Below the pieces are notes generated by a model, which did not search any database, was not told the DNA's origin, and was given only the letters and a program-made list of their open reading frames with translations. 64,000 nucleotides of DNA from Defluviitaleaceae bacterium (GTDB taxonomy: Bacteria; Bacillota; Clostridia; Lachnospirales; WQUN01), in NCBI GenBank assembly GCA_009779755.1, contig WRDO01000001.1, positions 62,001 to 126,000 on the forward strand, written 5' to 3'. Below are positions 28,001-37,272 of this stretch, piece by piece. Both the position numbers and the translations under genes were made by a program. How positions within the stretch are numbered: the first letter of the stretch is position 1; each line of letters begins with the position of its first letter.

Positions 28001-28987
28001 ATGAAAAAAATAATGGGTTTAATCATATTAACGGCGGCATTAACGCTTGTGTTGGCCGCTTGCAACAGGGACGATGATACGGTATCCGGCGCGTGGAGTC
28101 CCTACGCCCAACCCATCACCATCGTTACCCATGTGGCGCCCGGCGGCGGTATGGACGTAGCCACCCGCTTGTTCATCGATATCGCGCGCCAATATACGGA
28201 TGCGACGATCATCGTGGAAAACATGGCCGGCGGCGGTACCCGCATCGCTTCCGACGAAGTGCTGGGACGCCCGGCGGACGGATATACGATCTTCGGTGCG
28301 GCGATGTCCAACGTAAACACCGCCGTAGCGCAGGGTTGGGACTTAAACCATTACATCGACGGTTATCATTGGATTGCCAAGATCCAACGTGACCCCGCAG
28401 CCGTCATTATCACCAACGAAGCCAAAAACGCGGGCATGGACTTTAATGGCGTGTTGAACCAAGCCCGCGAAATGGGCGGCGAGCAGATTTGGGCCGTACC
28501 CGTATTAGGCGGCAACAAACATTTTGAGGCATTATTGATATGGCAGGCTACGGGCGTAGAAGGCATGGCCATGCCGTTCGAATCCGGCCCCTTGGGTGCG
28601 GCGGCCGTATTGGGCGGCGAAGCCCACGTACAAATGGGTAATCCCTTCGATACGTCGGGCCGTGATCTGTGGGTAGCCGCGATCGCATCCCCCGAGCGTA
28701 TGCCCGGATTCGAGGATTCCCCCACCTTCGCGGAGCTCGGCTTCCCTCAGCTTAATGACATGCATATGTGGCGCGGTTACGCCGTGCGCAAAGGCACACC
28801 CCCCGAAATGATCGAATGGTTCCAAAACCTCGTGACACAAGTAAGCCGCAATCCCGAATGGATCGAATACAACGCGGGCAACGCGATCGCTCCCACGGCG
28901 GTGTTCACCGAGGAATTCCGCGCGATCATTCAGGATACGATCGATACGACGTTGTATTGGTCGCGTTATTTAGGGATATTGGACTGA
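28001..28987 (+). CDS. tripartite tricarboxylate transporter substrate-binding lipoprotein (TctC family)
   Basis: Lipobox LVLAAC; PITIVTHVAPGGGMDVATRL...; followed by TctB- and TctA-like genes. Confidence 0.92.
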   Translation: MKKIMGLIILTAALTLVLAACNRDDDTVSGAWSPYAQPITIVTHVAPGGGMDVATRLFIDIARQYTDATIIVENMAGGGTRIASDEVLGRPADGYTIFGAAMSNVNTAVAQGWDLNHYIDGYHWIAKIQRDPAAVIITNEAKNAGMDFNGVLNQAREMGGEQIWAVPVLGGNKHFEALLIWQATGVEGMAMPFESGPLGAAAVLGGEAHVQMGNPFDTSGRDLWVAAIASPERMPGFEDSPTFAELGFPQLNDMHMWRGYAVRKGTPPEMIEWFQNLVTQVSRNPEWIEYNAGNAIAPTAVFTEEFRAIIQDTIDTTLYWSRYLGILD

Positions 28988-28991
28988 TCGC

Positions 28992-29579
28992 ATGGTTACG
29001 ATGGGACGCTGGCTGGCCGGTTTAGCTTGGCCATGGCAATTCGTGTTGCTTGCGGTTTTCTTGGGCGCGGTGTTTTTGTTAACCGTCCCGTTTAAGAAGA
29101 TACATCCCTTTCGGGGCCAATTAATGGTGTTGGCCGCCATCACATGGGTGGGGATCGTCTTTTATTTGATATCGTTTACCTTCCCGGGGCGTTCGATCTT
29201 TACGGGTAACATGCCGCCCTCGTATACCATCCCCCGTTTGTGGGTTTATGCGTTGATTCCTACGGTGATATTGACGTTGATCCCCATCATCCGCGGTAAA
29301 AACGACCCCGACCCAAAATGGGGTAACCTTAAGATGGTCGGCATCGTGCTGACGGCACTGGTGATCAGCGTGGGCCTTTTCAATTACATCGGCTATTATA
29401 TTTCGTCGGCTTTGTTTATCGTGGTGCTCATGTGGATATTGGGTTGCCGCAGTAAGGTCGAGTTGATCGCCGTACCGGCGGGCTGGGTCGTGTTCACGTA
29501 TTTTGTATTCGCGCAGCTTTTGAACGTGCGGTTGCCCGTAGGCAGCATTATCACGAATATCATGAGGGGGTTTGCCTGA
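28992..29579 (+). CDS. tripartite tricarboxylate transporter small membrane subunit (TctB family)
   Basis: 195 aa, multi-TM, located between TctC and TctA. Confidence 0.85.
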   Translation: MVTMGRWLAGLAWPWQFVLLAVFLGAVFLLTVPFKKIHPFRGQLMVLAAITWVGIVFYLISFTFPGRSIFTGNMPPSYTIPRLWVYALIPTVILTLIPIIRGKNDPDPKWGNLKMVGIVLTALVISVGLFNYIGYYISSALFIVVLMWILGCRSKVELIAVPAGWVVFTYFVFAQLLNVRLPVGSIITNIMRGFA

Positions 29580-31087
29580 TGGAACTATTGCGTAATTTGT
29601 TCGACGGCACGGTCCTCATGATGGGTTTCATGCCCCTGTTAATGATTTTTATCGGCGTCGCCGTGGGTATTGTTTTGGGGACGATCCCCGGAATTTCCAC
29701 TTCCATGGCGGTAGCTTTGTTGCTCCCGTTCACCTTCACCATGAACCCGCTGTACGGCATGGCTTTGTTATTGGGCTGCTACAAGGGCGGCAACTATTCC
29801 GGCTGTATCCCCGCGGTGACGATCAACACGCCCGGTACGCCGTCGTCGGTGCCTACGTTGTTCGACGGTTATCCCATGGCCAAATCGGGGCGCGGCGGGG
29901 AGGCTTTGGGTATCCTGCTGTGGTCTTCCTTTGTAGGCGGCATTTTCGGTACCTTGGTGTTGGTGCTTTTTGCGACGCCCATGGCGCGTTGGGCGCTTAA
30001 CTTCTGGTCGGCGGAATATTTCGCGTTGTGCGTGCTGGGTTTGGCGTCCGTGGCGACCTTGGGCGGAAAGCATTGGCAGAAAGCGCTTATCGCGGTGCTT
30101 TTCGGTCTTTTGCTCAACACGATGGGTACGGACCCCTTGCTGGGTACGCAGCGGTATACGTTCGGCCTGATCCGCTTGTTCGACGGGTTCCACTTGATGC
30201 CGATCCTTATCGGCCTCTTTGCGCTGGGCGAGCTCTTTCACAATTTGGAAAACTATAAGACAAGCGATCAGAAACACGAAAAGCATACCTATACCTACCC
30301 CAAGCTCCTGTATTATTGGAAGCTAAAGTGGGAAATGCTGCGCGCCAGCGTCGTGGGTACGCTGGTAGGTATCCTGCCGGGCGCGGGTTCGGCGATCGCG
30401 TCGTTCCTTGCGTATGACTTGGAGAAACGTGTGAGTAAAAATTCCGCCAACTTCGGCAAGGGCGCACCAGAAGGCGTGGCGGCGTCGGGCGCATCCGACA
30501 GCGCGAACACAGGGGGTTCCCTTGTACCCATGCTTGCGTTGGGTATACCCGGCGCGCCGACGGTAGCCGTATTGATGAGCGCGTTGATGATACACGGGAT
30601 CAACCCCGGGCCGGAAATGTTCCGCGACCAACCCACGCTCGTATACGGCATGTTCGCGTCCATGTTTATCGCAAGCACGTTCGTATTGTTCATCGGCTGG
30701 GCGGGCCTGCGTGTATGGGTACGTACGACCAACGTGAAGAAACCCATCCTCTATACCTTTATTTTCCTGTTTACGATTATCGGCAGCTTCGCCATCCGTA
30801 ATTCCATGTTTGACGTGGGTGTATGTATCGCTTTTGGGCTGATCGGCTGGATATTTAAACGGTTCGGTTACCCGGTTGCGCCCGTGGTGCTGGGTGTCGT
30901 ATTGGGGCGCATCATGGAAATGAACTTCCGCCGCGCCATCATGCGTGACGGTGCGGCCGGTTTCTATACCCGCCCGCTGGCGTTGATATTCCTGATCTTG
31001 GCGGTAGCCGCCATCGTATATCCCTTCATCCAGCAATACAGGGCGGAGCGGAAGGCGAAATTAATCACAGAGGATAAACGGGAATGA
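29579..31087 (+). CDS. tripartite tricarboxylate transporter large permease (TctA family)
   Basis: GTIPGISTSMAVALLLPFTF, KGGNYSGCIPAVTINTPGTPSSVPTLFDGYP, GILPGAGSAIASFLAYDLEK. Confidence 0.96.
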   Translation: MELLRNLFDGTVLMMGFMPLLMIFIGVAVGIVLGTIPGISTSMAVALLLPFTFTMNPLYGMALLLGCYKGGNYSGCIPAVTINTPGTPSSVPTLFDGYPMAKSGRGGEALGILLWSSFVGGIFGTLVLVLFATPMARWALNFWSAEYFALCVLGLASVATLGGKHWQKALIAVLFGLLLNTMGTDPLLGTQRYTFGLIRLFDGFHLMPILIGLFALGELFHNLENYKTSDQKHEKHTYTYPKLLYYWKLKWEMLRASVVGTLVGILPGAGSAIASFLAYDLEKRVSKNSANFGKGAPEGVAASGASDSANTGGSLVPMLALGIPGAPTVAVLMSALMIHGINPGPEMFRDQPTLVYGMFASMFIASTFVLFIGWAGLRVWVRTTNVKKPILYTFIFLFTIIGSFAIRNSMFDVGVCIAFGLIGWIFKRFGYPVAPVVLGVVLGRIMEMNFRRAIMRDGAAGFYTRPLALIFLILAVAAIVYPFIQQYRAERKAKLITEDKRE

Positions 31088-32712
31088 ACGACCTCGTAAC
31101 CAATATCTTTTTAATCTTCGGCGGCCTCGGCCTGTTCCTCTACGGCATGAAAATGATGATGGACGGCCTTGAGGAGCTCGCCGGCAACCGTATGCGCATC
31201 GTAATCGAAAAGGCCACTTCCAACCGTTTCTTGGGGGTGGCCGTCGGTGCGGTCGTCACGGTTATCATACAAAGTTCCACGGCGACGTCCGTTATGGCCG
31301 TCGGCTTCATCAATTCGGGCCTTATGACATTATCGCAGGCGATTACGTTGATCATGGGCGCGCACATCGGCACGACCATGACGGCGCATTTGTTCAGCTT
31401 CCCGGGTATCACGGCCTTCGCACCCATGTTTATCTTCTTCGGGATCATTACTTATCTGTTTGCGAAACGCAAGACGGTAAAGGATTTCGGTTTTATCTTA
31501 CTGGGCGTGGGTGTTTTGTTCTTCGGCCTTTCCGTGATGGGCGGACCCTTGCGAATGTTCGCCAATACGGAAGGTTTCCAAGCTATGCTGTACACTTTCA
31601 AAAATCCTTTCCTCGCTATACTCGCGGGCTTCACCTTTACCGCCATCATCCAAAGCTCAACGGCCGCGACGGGTATCCTCGTAACGCTGTACGTACAGGG
31701 CGTGGATATTGATTTTACCACAGCCGCTTACCTCGTGTTGGGTATCAGCGCGGGTACGACTATCACCGCTTTGATCGCGTCCTTCGCCGGCAAACGCGAA
31801 TCGAAACGCGCGGCTTTGGCCAATCTCCTTTACATATCCATCGGCGTGGTTATCTTCGGCACTTTGATTTCCGCCGCACCCGGTATACCGGAATTCTTTA
31901 CCCGCACATGGCATTCGGGCGCGACGCAGGTCGCCATGTTCTACACCGCATTTAAGCTGGCGTTGACCGCGGCCTTTTTACCCTTCGTCAAACACCTCGC
32001 CGCGCTTATGTATACGTTTATCCCGAAGCGCACCCAGTGGGTGGACGCGAAGCACCTCGTCTACATCAAGTCCGACAGCACGGCGACGCCTACCGTCGCC
32101 ATCGAACAAGCCTATAACGAGCTCAAACGCATGGGCACGATGGCCCTCATCAACCTGGAGCTCGCCATCGAGGCGTTTTTGTCGGGCGACGAAGAAAAAA
32201 AAGCCGGTGTTATCGAAGGCGATTCGTCCATCAAATACCTTAACAAGCAGATTACCTCCATGCTCATGGAAATGGAGCACATCGAATCCGCCGCCGATAT
32301 GAAGCGCCTTTCCACGCTCCTTTACATCGCTTCCGACTTCGAACGTATCGCGGCCCACGCCGAAAATATCGCCAAATACAATGTCCGCACCAAAAAGAAG
32401 CACAAGCCCCGCCTTTCCCCCATCGCCTTGGAGGAGCTCTCCACCATGGGTAACGACGTGGTACAAATGCTTTCGCTCACGCTCCAAGCCTTTGATAACC
32501 CCTCGGACGAACACTTGCAAAAAATCTTCGACCTCGAGGACACCGTCAACGCCCTCGACAAGCTCTATACCGAAAACCACATAAAACGCCACAAAACGGA
32601 AAAAAGCGATCCCCGCGGGGGTGTCGCTTTTGTGGGTATGGTCTCCGACCTCGAACGCGTGGCCGACCACGCGAAAAACATCGCTTATTATTTTCAGGAT
32701 AGAGCGGTATAA
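31084..32712 (+). CDS. Na/Pi cotransporter family protein with C-terminal PhoU-like domain
   Basis: VTVIIQSSTATSVMAVGFINSG and FTAIIQSSTAATGI repeats, helical PhoU-like C-terminus (ERVADHAKNIAYY). Confidence 0.94.
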   Translation: MNDLVTNIFLIFGGLGLFLYGMKMMMDGLEELAGNRMRIVIEKATSNRFLGVAVGAVVTVIIQSSTATSVMAVGFINSGLMTLSQAITLIMGAHIGTTMTAHLFSFPGITAFAPMFIFFGIITYLFAKRKTVKDFGFILLGVGVLFFGLSVMGGPLRMFANTEGFQAMLYTFKNPFLAILAGFTFTAIIQSSTAATGILVTLYVQGVDIDFTTAAYLVLGISAGTTITALIASFAGKRESKRAALANLLYISIGVVIFGTLISAAPGIPEFFTRTWHSGATQVAMFYTAFKLALTAAFLPFVKHLAALMYTFIPKRTQWVDAKHLVYIKSDSTATPTVAIEQAYNELKRMGTMALINLELAIEAFLSGDEEKKAGVIEGDSSIKYLNKQITSMLMEMEHIESAADMKRLSTLLYIASDFERIAAHAENIAKYNVRTKKKHKPRLSPIALEELSTMGNDVVQMLSLTLQAFDNPSDEHLQKIFDLEDTVNALDKLYTENHIKRHKTEKSDPRGGVAFVGMVSDLERVADHAKNIAYYFQDRAV

Positions 32713-32713
32713 A

Positions 32714-33784
32714 TTAATTAACGGTTATCAACGCGGTTATTCGGTATCCCCTTTCGGCAACGAGCGCATCCATGGAATCATAAACGCGCGGCCGTGTATC
32801 GCCGCCGAATTCGTTGTAAACGTAAAAACTGCCGGGCCCGCTTTCACCCGCTTCGTAACGCACCATCACATAATGGACGAAGAAACCGCCGCGTACGCGC
32901 CCGTATAAAAGGATCGCGGCGTCGGCGGCTTGGATTTGTTTGTCCGTTTCTTCCGGACGGTACAGGATGTCCGCGCCGAACCCCGCACGGCGTATGTATC
33001 GGACCAGCGCTTCGGGGTTGGTACCCGCGAGGCCGCCTAAATTCATGCCGCTATTATACTCTAAGAAACGGATCACGCTTGCCGGGGTTACACTTTCATT
33101 GCCCAAGTAACGCAGCGCGTTATATACCGCAAACGGTCCGCATCCGTGGTCCCCTCCGTTGCCGCGGCTGCCGACTCGCATCCCGCGTATGGGTTCGCGG
33201 TTTTGCCCGTAGATAAAACCGCCGCCATGTTGCGCCGTAAAGGATTGGAAGACTAAACCGTTATGACGGTAACGTGCTTCAACGGCTGCGTTCGGATAAA
33301 CAAAATGCCAAACACTTTCCCCCGCGTTATCATGCGTTTTAATCAAAACAAAGCCCAGCATTTCAGCCAGCGTGTCGGCGTTTAAATATAACCGGCCGTT
33401 GTACGCAAACGGTGCGTCCGCCAACGCGTGCCGGTTTTCATTTCCGTTCGGGTACATACGGACGTAAGCGTCCACGTTCGTCCATAAATGGATTTCCGCA
33501 TCCCACGCGCGTAATACCGCGCCGCCGCGCGAACCCGTTACGGTATAACCGGCGGCTTCCGCAATCGGGCGTACAGCCAAAGCGAAGTGATTCGGTTTGT
33601 TTGGGTCGGGGAGGATGGCAAAGCCCGTGTACTCTACATAAACGGTGCCGACATAAATCATCGGCGGTTCATCGGCGGGGGACGCGGCGAGAACCGCCAC
33701 GCCGGGGAAAACGGTAAACGCCACGGTCAGGATAAAGATCAACGCCATCCGGCGTTTGTATGTAATGCGTTTGTTCATATACAT
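32714..33784 (-). CDS. secreted protein: copper-amine-oxidase-like N-terminal domain plus C39/papain-like C-terminal domain
   Basis: Signal peptide; GDHGCGPFAVYNALRYLG (Cys of papain-like fold) and FFVHYVMVRYE (His region). Confidence 0.65.
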   Translation of the reverse strand: MYMNKRITYKRRMALIFILTVAFTVFPGVAVLAASPADEPPMIYVGTVYVEYTGFAILPDPNKPNHFALAVRPIAEAAGYTVTGSRGGAVLRAWDAEIHLWTNVDAYVRMYPNGNENRHALADAPFAYNGRLYLNADTLAEMLGFVLIKTHDNAGESVWHFVYPNAAVEARYRHNGLVFQSFTAQHGGGFIYGQNREPIRGMRVGSRGNGGDHGCGPFAVYNALRYLGNESVTPASVIRFLEYNSGMNLGGLAGTNPEALVRYIRRAGFGADILYRPEETDKQIQAADAAILLYGRVRGGFFVHYVMVRYEAGESGPGSFYVYNEFGGDTRPRVYDSMDALVAERGYRITALITVN

Positions 33785-33832
33785 ACCCCCCGCGTAAGCG
33801 TATGCATTGGGTATGTATTTGTCAACTTTAAT

Positions 33833-33868
33833 ATAATTACAGCCTTAATTACAGCCTTAATTACAGCC
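33833..33868 (+). repeat. 3 x 12-nt tandem repeat (t/ataattacagcc)
   Basis: ataattacagcc ttaattacagcc ttaattacagcc. Confidence 0.8.
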
Positions 33869-33935
33869 AAACGGGAAAAGCGGACCGATTTTCCCGTGGT
33901 AAAATTATTTCAACCAAGCGCAGGGAGATGAAATC

Positions 33936-34850
33936 ATGGAGTATGGGCCAATCATTCAATCGGTTCTTGATGAAATCGACAAGAGGATTACGGAAAACAT
34001 CCAAGCCGATGAATTTGCGCGCATGGCCAATTATTCCCTGTATCATTTCCGCAGGGTGTTTATCGAATTGATCGGGACGCCGTTCAATCATTATGTAACC
34101 CGGCGCAAATTGGAATATGCGTTGTATGACTTGTCACGGGGCGAAAAGATAATTAACGCGGCGATGGATTACGGATTCGAAACCCACGCGGGATTCACCA
34201 AGGCGTTTAAAAAGCATTTTGGTTATCCGTCTTCGTTGTACCGATTGCATATCACCGCGTCCCCGCCCGTAAAGGCGACGGTTTATAACGTAAAAATCAA
34301 ACATGGAGGAATAAAAATGCAAGTTGAAATCAAAGAACTTACCCCGTTTTCCGTTATCGGGTATGCTTCGCGGCACAGGATGCCGGACATCAAAAGTATT
34401 GCGAACTTACCGGGCTTTTATGACACAGCGAAGAAGGACTACGCCGCGGAGTTGTCCACTTTGTTCCACACGCACACAAATTTTCACCATTGCGAAGTCA
34501 TCCTGTGTCTGGACGTGGACGAAGAACACGATTGTTTTACGTACATGATCGGCGTTGGCGTGGATAAAAGCGACTTTGCCGTCCCGCAGCGCCCGGGCAC
34601 GTACCGGCATGAAATACCCGGCGGACTATACGCCGTTTTCACAACCCCGTTGGCGGGGGACGAAAAACAACTCGCCGTTTTACAAGATACATGGAAATAT
34701 GTGTTGGATGATTGGTTGCCGCAATCCGAATATGAATATGATGGCACCCGGGTTGACTACGAATACCACGACGAACGCGCCCATTCCGATTGGCGGGACG
34801 ACGGGCAGTGCTGTACGGAAATTCGTATACCTATATGTAAACGGGGGTAA
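33936..34850 (+). CDS. AraC family regulator with GyrI-like effector-binding domain
   Basis: FARMANYSLYHFRRVFIELIGTPFNHYVTRRKLEYAL and DYGFETHAGFTKAFKKHFGYPSSLYR double HTH; C-terminal VQVEIKELTPFSVIGYASRHRM... GyrI/AraC effector domain. Confidence 0.92.
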   Translation: MEYGPIIQSVLDEIDKRITENIQADEFARMANYSLYHFRRVFIELIGTPFNHYVTRRKLEYALYDLSRGEKIINAAMDYGFETHAGFTKAFKKHFGYPSSLYRLHITASPPVKATVYNVKIKHGGIKMQVEIKELTPFSVIGYASRHRMPDIKSIANLPGFYDTAKKDYAAELSTLFHTHTNFHHCEVILCLDVDEEHDCFTYMIGVGVDKSDFAVPQRPGTYRHEIPGGLYAVFTTPLAGDEKQLAVLQDTWKYVLDDWLPQSEYEYDGTRVDYEYHDERAHSDWRDDGQCCTEIRIPICKRG

Positions 34851-34914
34851 TAAAGCGAACGTAGCGAAGTTAATACATGGTACCCTTAGGGGTTGTCTTA
34901 CTTGATCCTGTTCC

Positions 34915-35101
34915 GTGGGGCGGGGGCGGGCGGATGTTCCAACGCCGCGCTGAACGTAATCGGACGATGAACGGCTCCGTGCGCGAAGTGGTTGCATCGG
35001 TTGACAAGCACCCGATGCCAACCACATAACGCGCCCGTTCGCCGTTCATCGTCCGATTACGTAGGCGCGGCTTATGGAACATCCGCCCGCCCCCGCCCCA
35101 C
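34915..35101 (+). repeat. large palindromic repeat element, copy 2
   Basis: Outer arms 34915-34941/35075-35101 (27/27), inner arms 34955-34974/35042-35061 (20/20), 67-nt core 34975-35041 nearly identical to copy 1 core. Confidence 0.88.
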
Positions 35102-35192
35102 TGGTATCTGGTGTGTTGGCATCCCGGTTTTTTGTATATTCGTTTTAACTTCGGATCTAATAGGTCCGCATTTGTTTTCTATGGATGAAAAT

Positions 35193-35222
35193 TTGCACTT
35201 TTAGATTTTACTATGATAAAAT
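35193..35222 (+). promoter_or_regulatory. putative sigmaA-type promoter
   Basis: TTGCAC (35193-35198), 18-nt spacer, TAAAAT (35217-35222). Confidence 0.5.
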
Positions 35223-35229
35223 AAATGCG

Positions 35230-35492
35230 CAACAAAAAACGTAGTGACCGTGCGGTGCTGGAAACACCCCACGGCGAAGTGTAGGGATCTCGTACATCGC
35301 CTAACACACACAGGCTTGCGCCTGCCACCACGTATTTACAGTTTAGCATTGATTTTTGCCTGTATCAATGAGGCATATGATTTGCTTCGGTTGTGTTTTC
35401 GTGGTTTAACGGCTAAGGTTTGTTTAATATTTGGATTATCCAAAGTGTGTAGGTGATGGCAGGTTTCTGCCGTCCCTACACACTTTTTATTT
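35230..35492 (+). ncRNA. candidate structured non-coding RNA
   Basis: No convincing ORF; hairpins at 35248-35274, 35273-35301, 35311-35324, 35347-35370, and a terminator at 35443-35485 plus T-rich tail; preceded by sigmaA-like promoter. Confidence 0.5.
35443..35492 (+). terminator. Rho-independent terminator
   Basis: aagtgtgtaggtgatggcag-gttt-ctgccgtccctacacactt followed by tttatttttt. Confidence 0.85.
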
Positions 35493-35566
35493 TTCGCAGC
35501 CCCGCGGGCGGGAGGCAAACCGTCTTTCGCCCCGTGGGAGTTGTAACCTAGACTACATAGGAAGGT

Positions 35567-36211
35567 ATGGTCAAATTGAAGATGTTAAACGCATTAAAGC
35601 ACGCGCTGGGCGCGAAGTTTAAATTGGTATTCTTCATCGGGATATCTGTCTTGATTATCTTTGTGTTTTCTGTCGGTTACAACATTTTCGGCTTTGTGCG
35701 GAATATTTTGTTTACCGAACCCGGCATCCAAGCGGTCAGCATTGACGTGCTTGATGAAATTTTCAAGGATGTGTTCAACACAATTACGTTGGAGATTGAA
35801 ACAAGCAACTTATCCGTTTTAACCATCGTCCCCGGCGGCTTCGTAAACCCCGGAACCATCACGTTTATTTTGCAATACGATTCTACCGTGTTGTTCGGGG
35901 TGCGGGACGCTGACCGTATACGGATGCGCAGGATAGGCGACATTTTATTCGTGGAGGCGTCTAGCATTAACATCGACGTCCTATCGGCATCGGTAAGGAA
36001 CTTTCGGCGGACCAATGAATTTAAAAGCAATCCCATGGTGAGGCGCACACAAGCCATTGTCGATGAAATCTTTGCTGCGCAAAAGGGTTATGAAGAAACC
36101 GCCGCGCAAAGGTTGAATAACGAAAGGAACAGGGAAACCGCAAGGCGCAACTTTATGGCGGCGTTCGAAGCGGTCAGCAACGGCGTCGGTTTAACCGTTA
36201 TATGGGAATAG
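35567..36211 (+). CDS. DUF4230-like membrane-anchored protein
   Basis: 214 aa, N-terminal TM; strongly similar in layout to the next gene (VPGGFVNPGTITFILQYDSTVLFGV vs IPRGFANPGEITLILEFDSIIRLGV). Confidence 0.7.
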   Translation: MVKLKMLNALKHALGAKFKLVFFIGISVLIIFVFSVGYNIFGFVRNILFTEPGIQAVSIDVLDEIFKDVFNTITLEIETSNLSVLTIVPGGFVNPGTITFILQYDSTVLFGVRDADRIRMRRIGDILFVEASSINIDVLSASVRNFRRTNEFKSNPMVRRTQAIVDEIFAAQKGYEETAAQRLNNERNRETARRNFMAAFEAVSNGVGLTVIWE

Positions 36212-36222
36212 GAGGAACCCGC

Positions 36223-37116
36223 GTGAAAAATATGTACTTATCAGCCGTAATCGTTACGATTATGCTTTTACTTGCCGGATGCGGCGTCAACAACGGCGGC
36301 AATGTCGATGACGATGACGCATATGACAGGGAGCAAGCGGAAATCGAATTACTCCGCTCGGAAGTCGGTAACGCCATCCAAAACAACCGGTACGCCAGCG
36401 CAATCAAGCTGCTTAATTATTTGGACGACTTCCCCGAAGCAAACGCATTGCGCAGGGATGCCGAACACGGTATTTTCCGTAGTGACATGATTAGGCGTAT
36501 AAACGAATTATTTATTATTAACGATTATGAGGGTGTGCTGGCGATACTGGATGCTACCCCGCAATTCGATGATGACATGAATTTTAGGAACGATGCGGAA
36601 TTTGCCCTTACGATGAAGGAAAATGAAACGCAAACCGGCGAGGAAGAATTACAAATCTTGCGCGGCTTTATAACCGATATGTTTCGTATAACCACCTTGG
36701 AAATCGAATCCCGCAACCAAGCAAGGAAAACCGTAATCCCGAGGGGCTTCGCCAATCCCGGGGAAATTACGTTGATACTGGAGTTCGATTCTATTATCCG
36801 CCTTGGTGTTAACGACTTGGAGTCCATAAATATGCGCGTAGAGGATAACATCGTGTATATCCAACGGTCATCCATCCGAATTGTTGCGGAATCGACGGTA
36901 AGGAATTTTGATTTGGTGGACCGCATCCGTTCCAACCCGTTGGTGTCCTTTAACCAAAACATACTTAATCAGGTATTTGAAGCCCAAAGGGAGCTGGAAG
37001 CGGAAATGGAAGCAAGAATGGTCAACGAAAGGACAATCGAATCCGCCCGCAGGAACTTCGAAAGTTCTTTTGAAAGTTTTATACGGGGCTTGGGCTTCGA
37101 TGTAGAGTGGACGTAA
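36223..37116 (+). CDS. DUF4230-like lipoprotein
   Basis: GTG start after AGGAGG; lipobox LLLAGC; C-terminal domain paralogous to 35567..36211. Confidence 0.7.
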   Translation: MKNMYLSAVIVTIMLLLAGCGVNNGGNVDDDDAYDREQAEIELLRSEVGNAIQNNRYASAIKLLNYLDDFPEANALRRDAEHGIFRSDMIRRINELFIINDYEGVLAILDATPQFDDDMNFRNDAEFALTMKENETQTGEEELQILRGFITDMFRITTLEIESRNQARKTVIPRGFANPGEITLILEFDSIIRLGVNDLESINMRVEDNIVYIQRSSIRIVAESTVRNFDLVDRIRSNPLVSFNQNILNQVFEAQRELEAEMEARMVNERTIESARRNFESSFESFIRGLGFDVEWT

Positions 37117-37137
37117 AATATATATCCTTCACCACGC

Positions 37138-37163
37138 AAGAAGCCCGCGGACGCGGGCTTCTT
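37138..37163. terminator. bidirectional-looking terminator hairpin
   Basis: aagaagcccgcg-ga-cgcgggcttctt. Confidence 0.75.
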
Positions 37164-37272
37164 AATAATAAAGTTTTGGTCGAGCTTTTTAAAAACTCGC
37201 GGGGTGTGGGGCAGCGCCCCATGGTTTTATTTTTTGTTTAATCTTTAATCTTTTGATTCGAATCTTCTAATC

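Noticed and set aside
33587-33931. 114-aa plus-strand ORF with ALITALITA repeat
   Set aside because: Mostly antisense to the 32714..33784 gene; the repeat reflects the 12-nt tandem DNA repeat.
35431-35622. 63-aa ORF across the terminator region
   Set aside because: Runs through a strong intrinsic terminator and overlaps the next gene start; unlikely to be translated.
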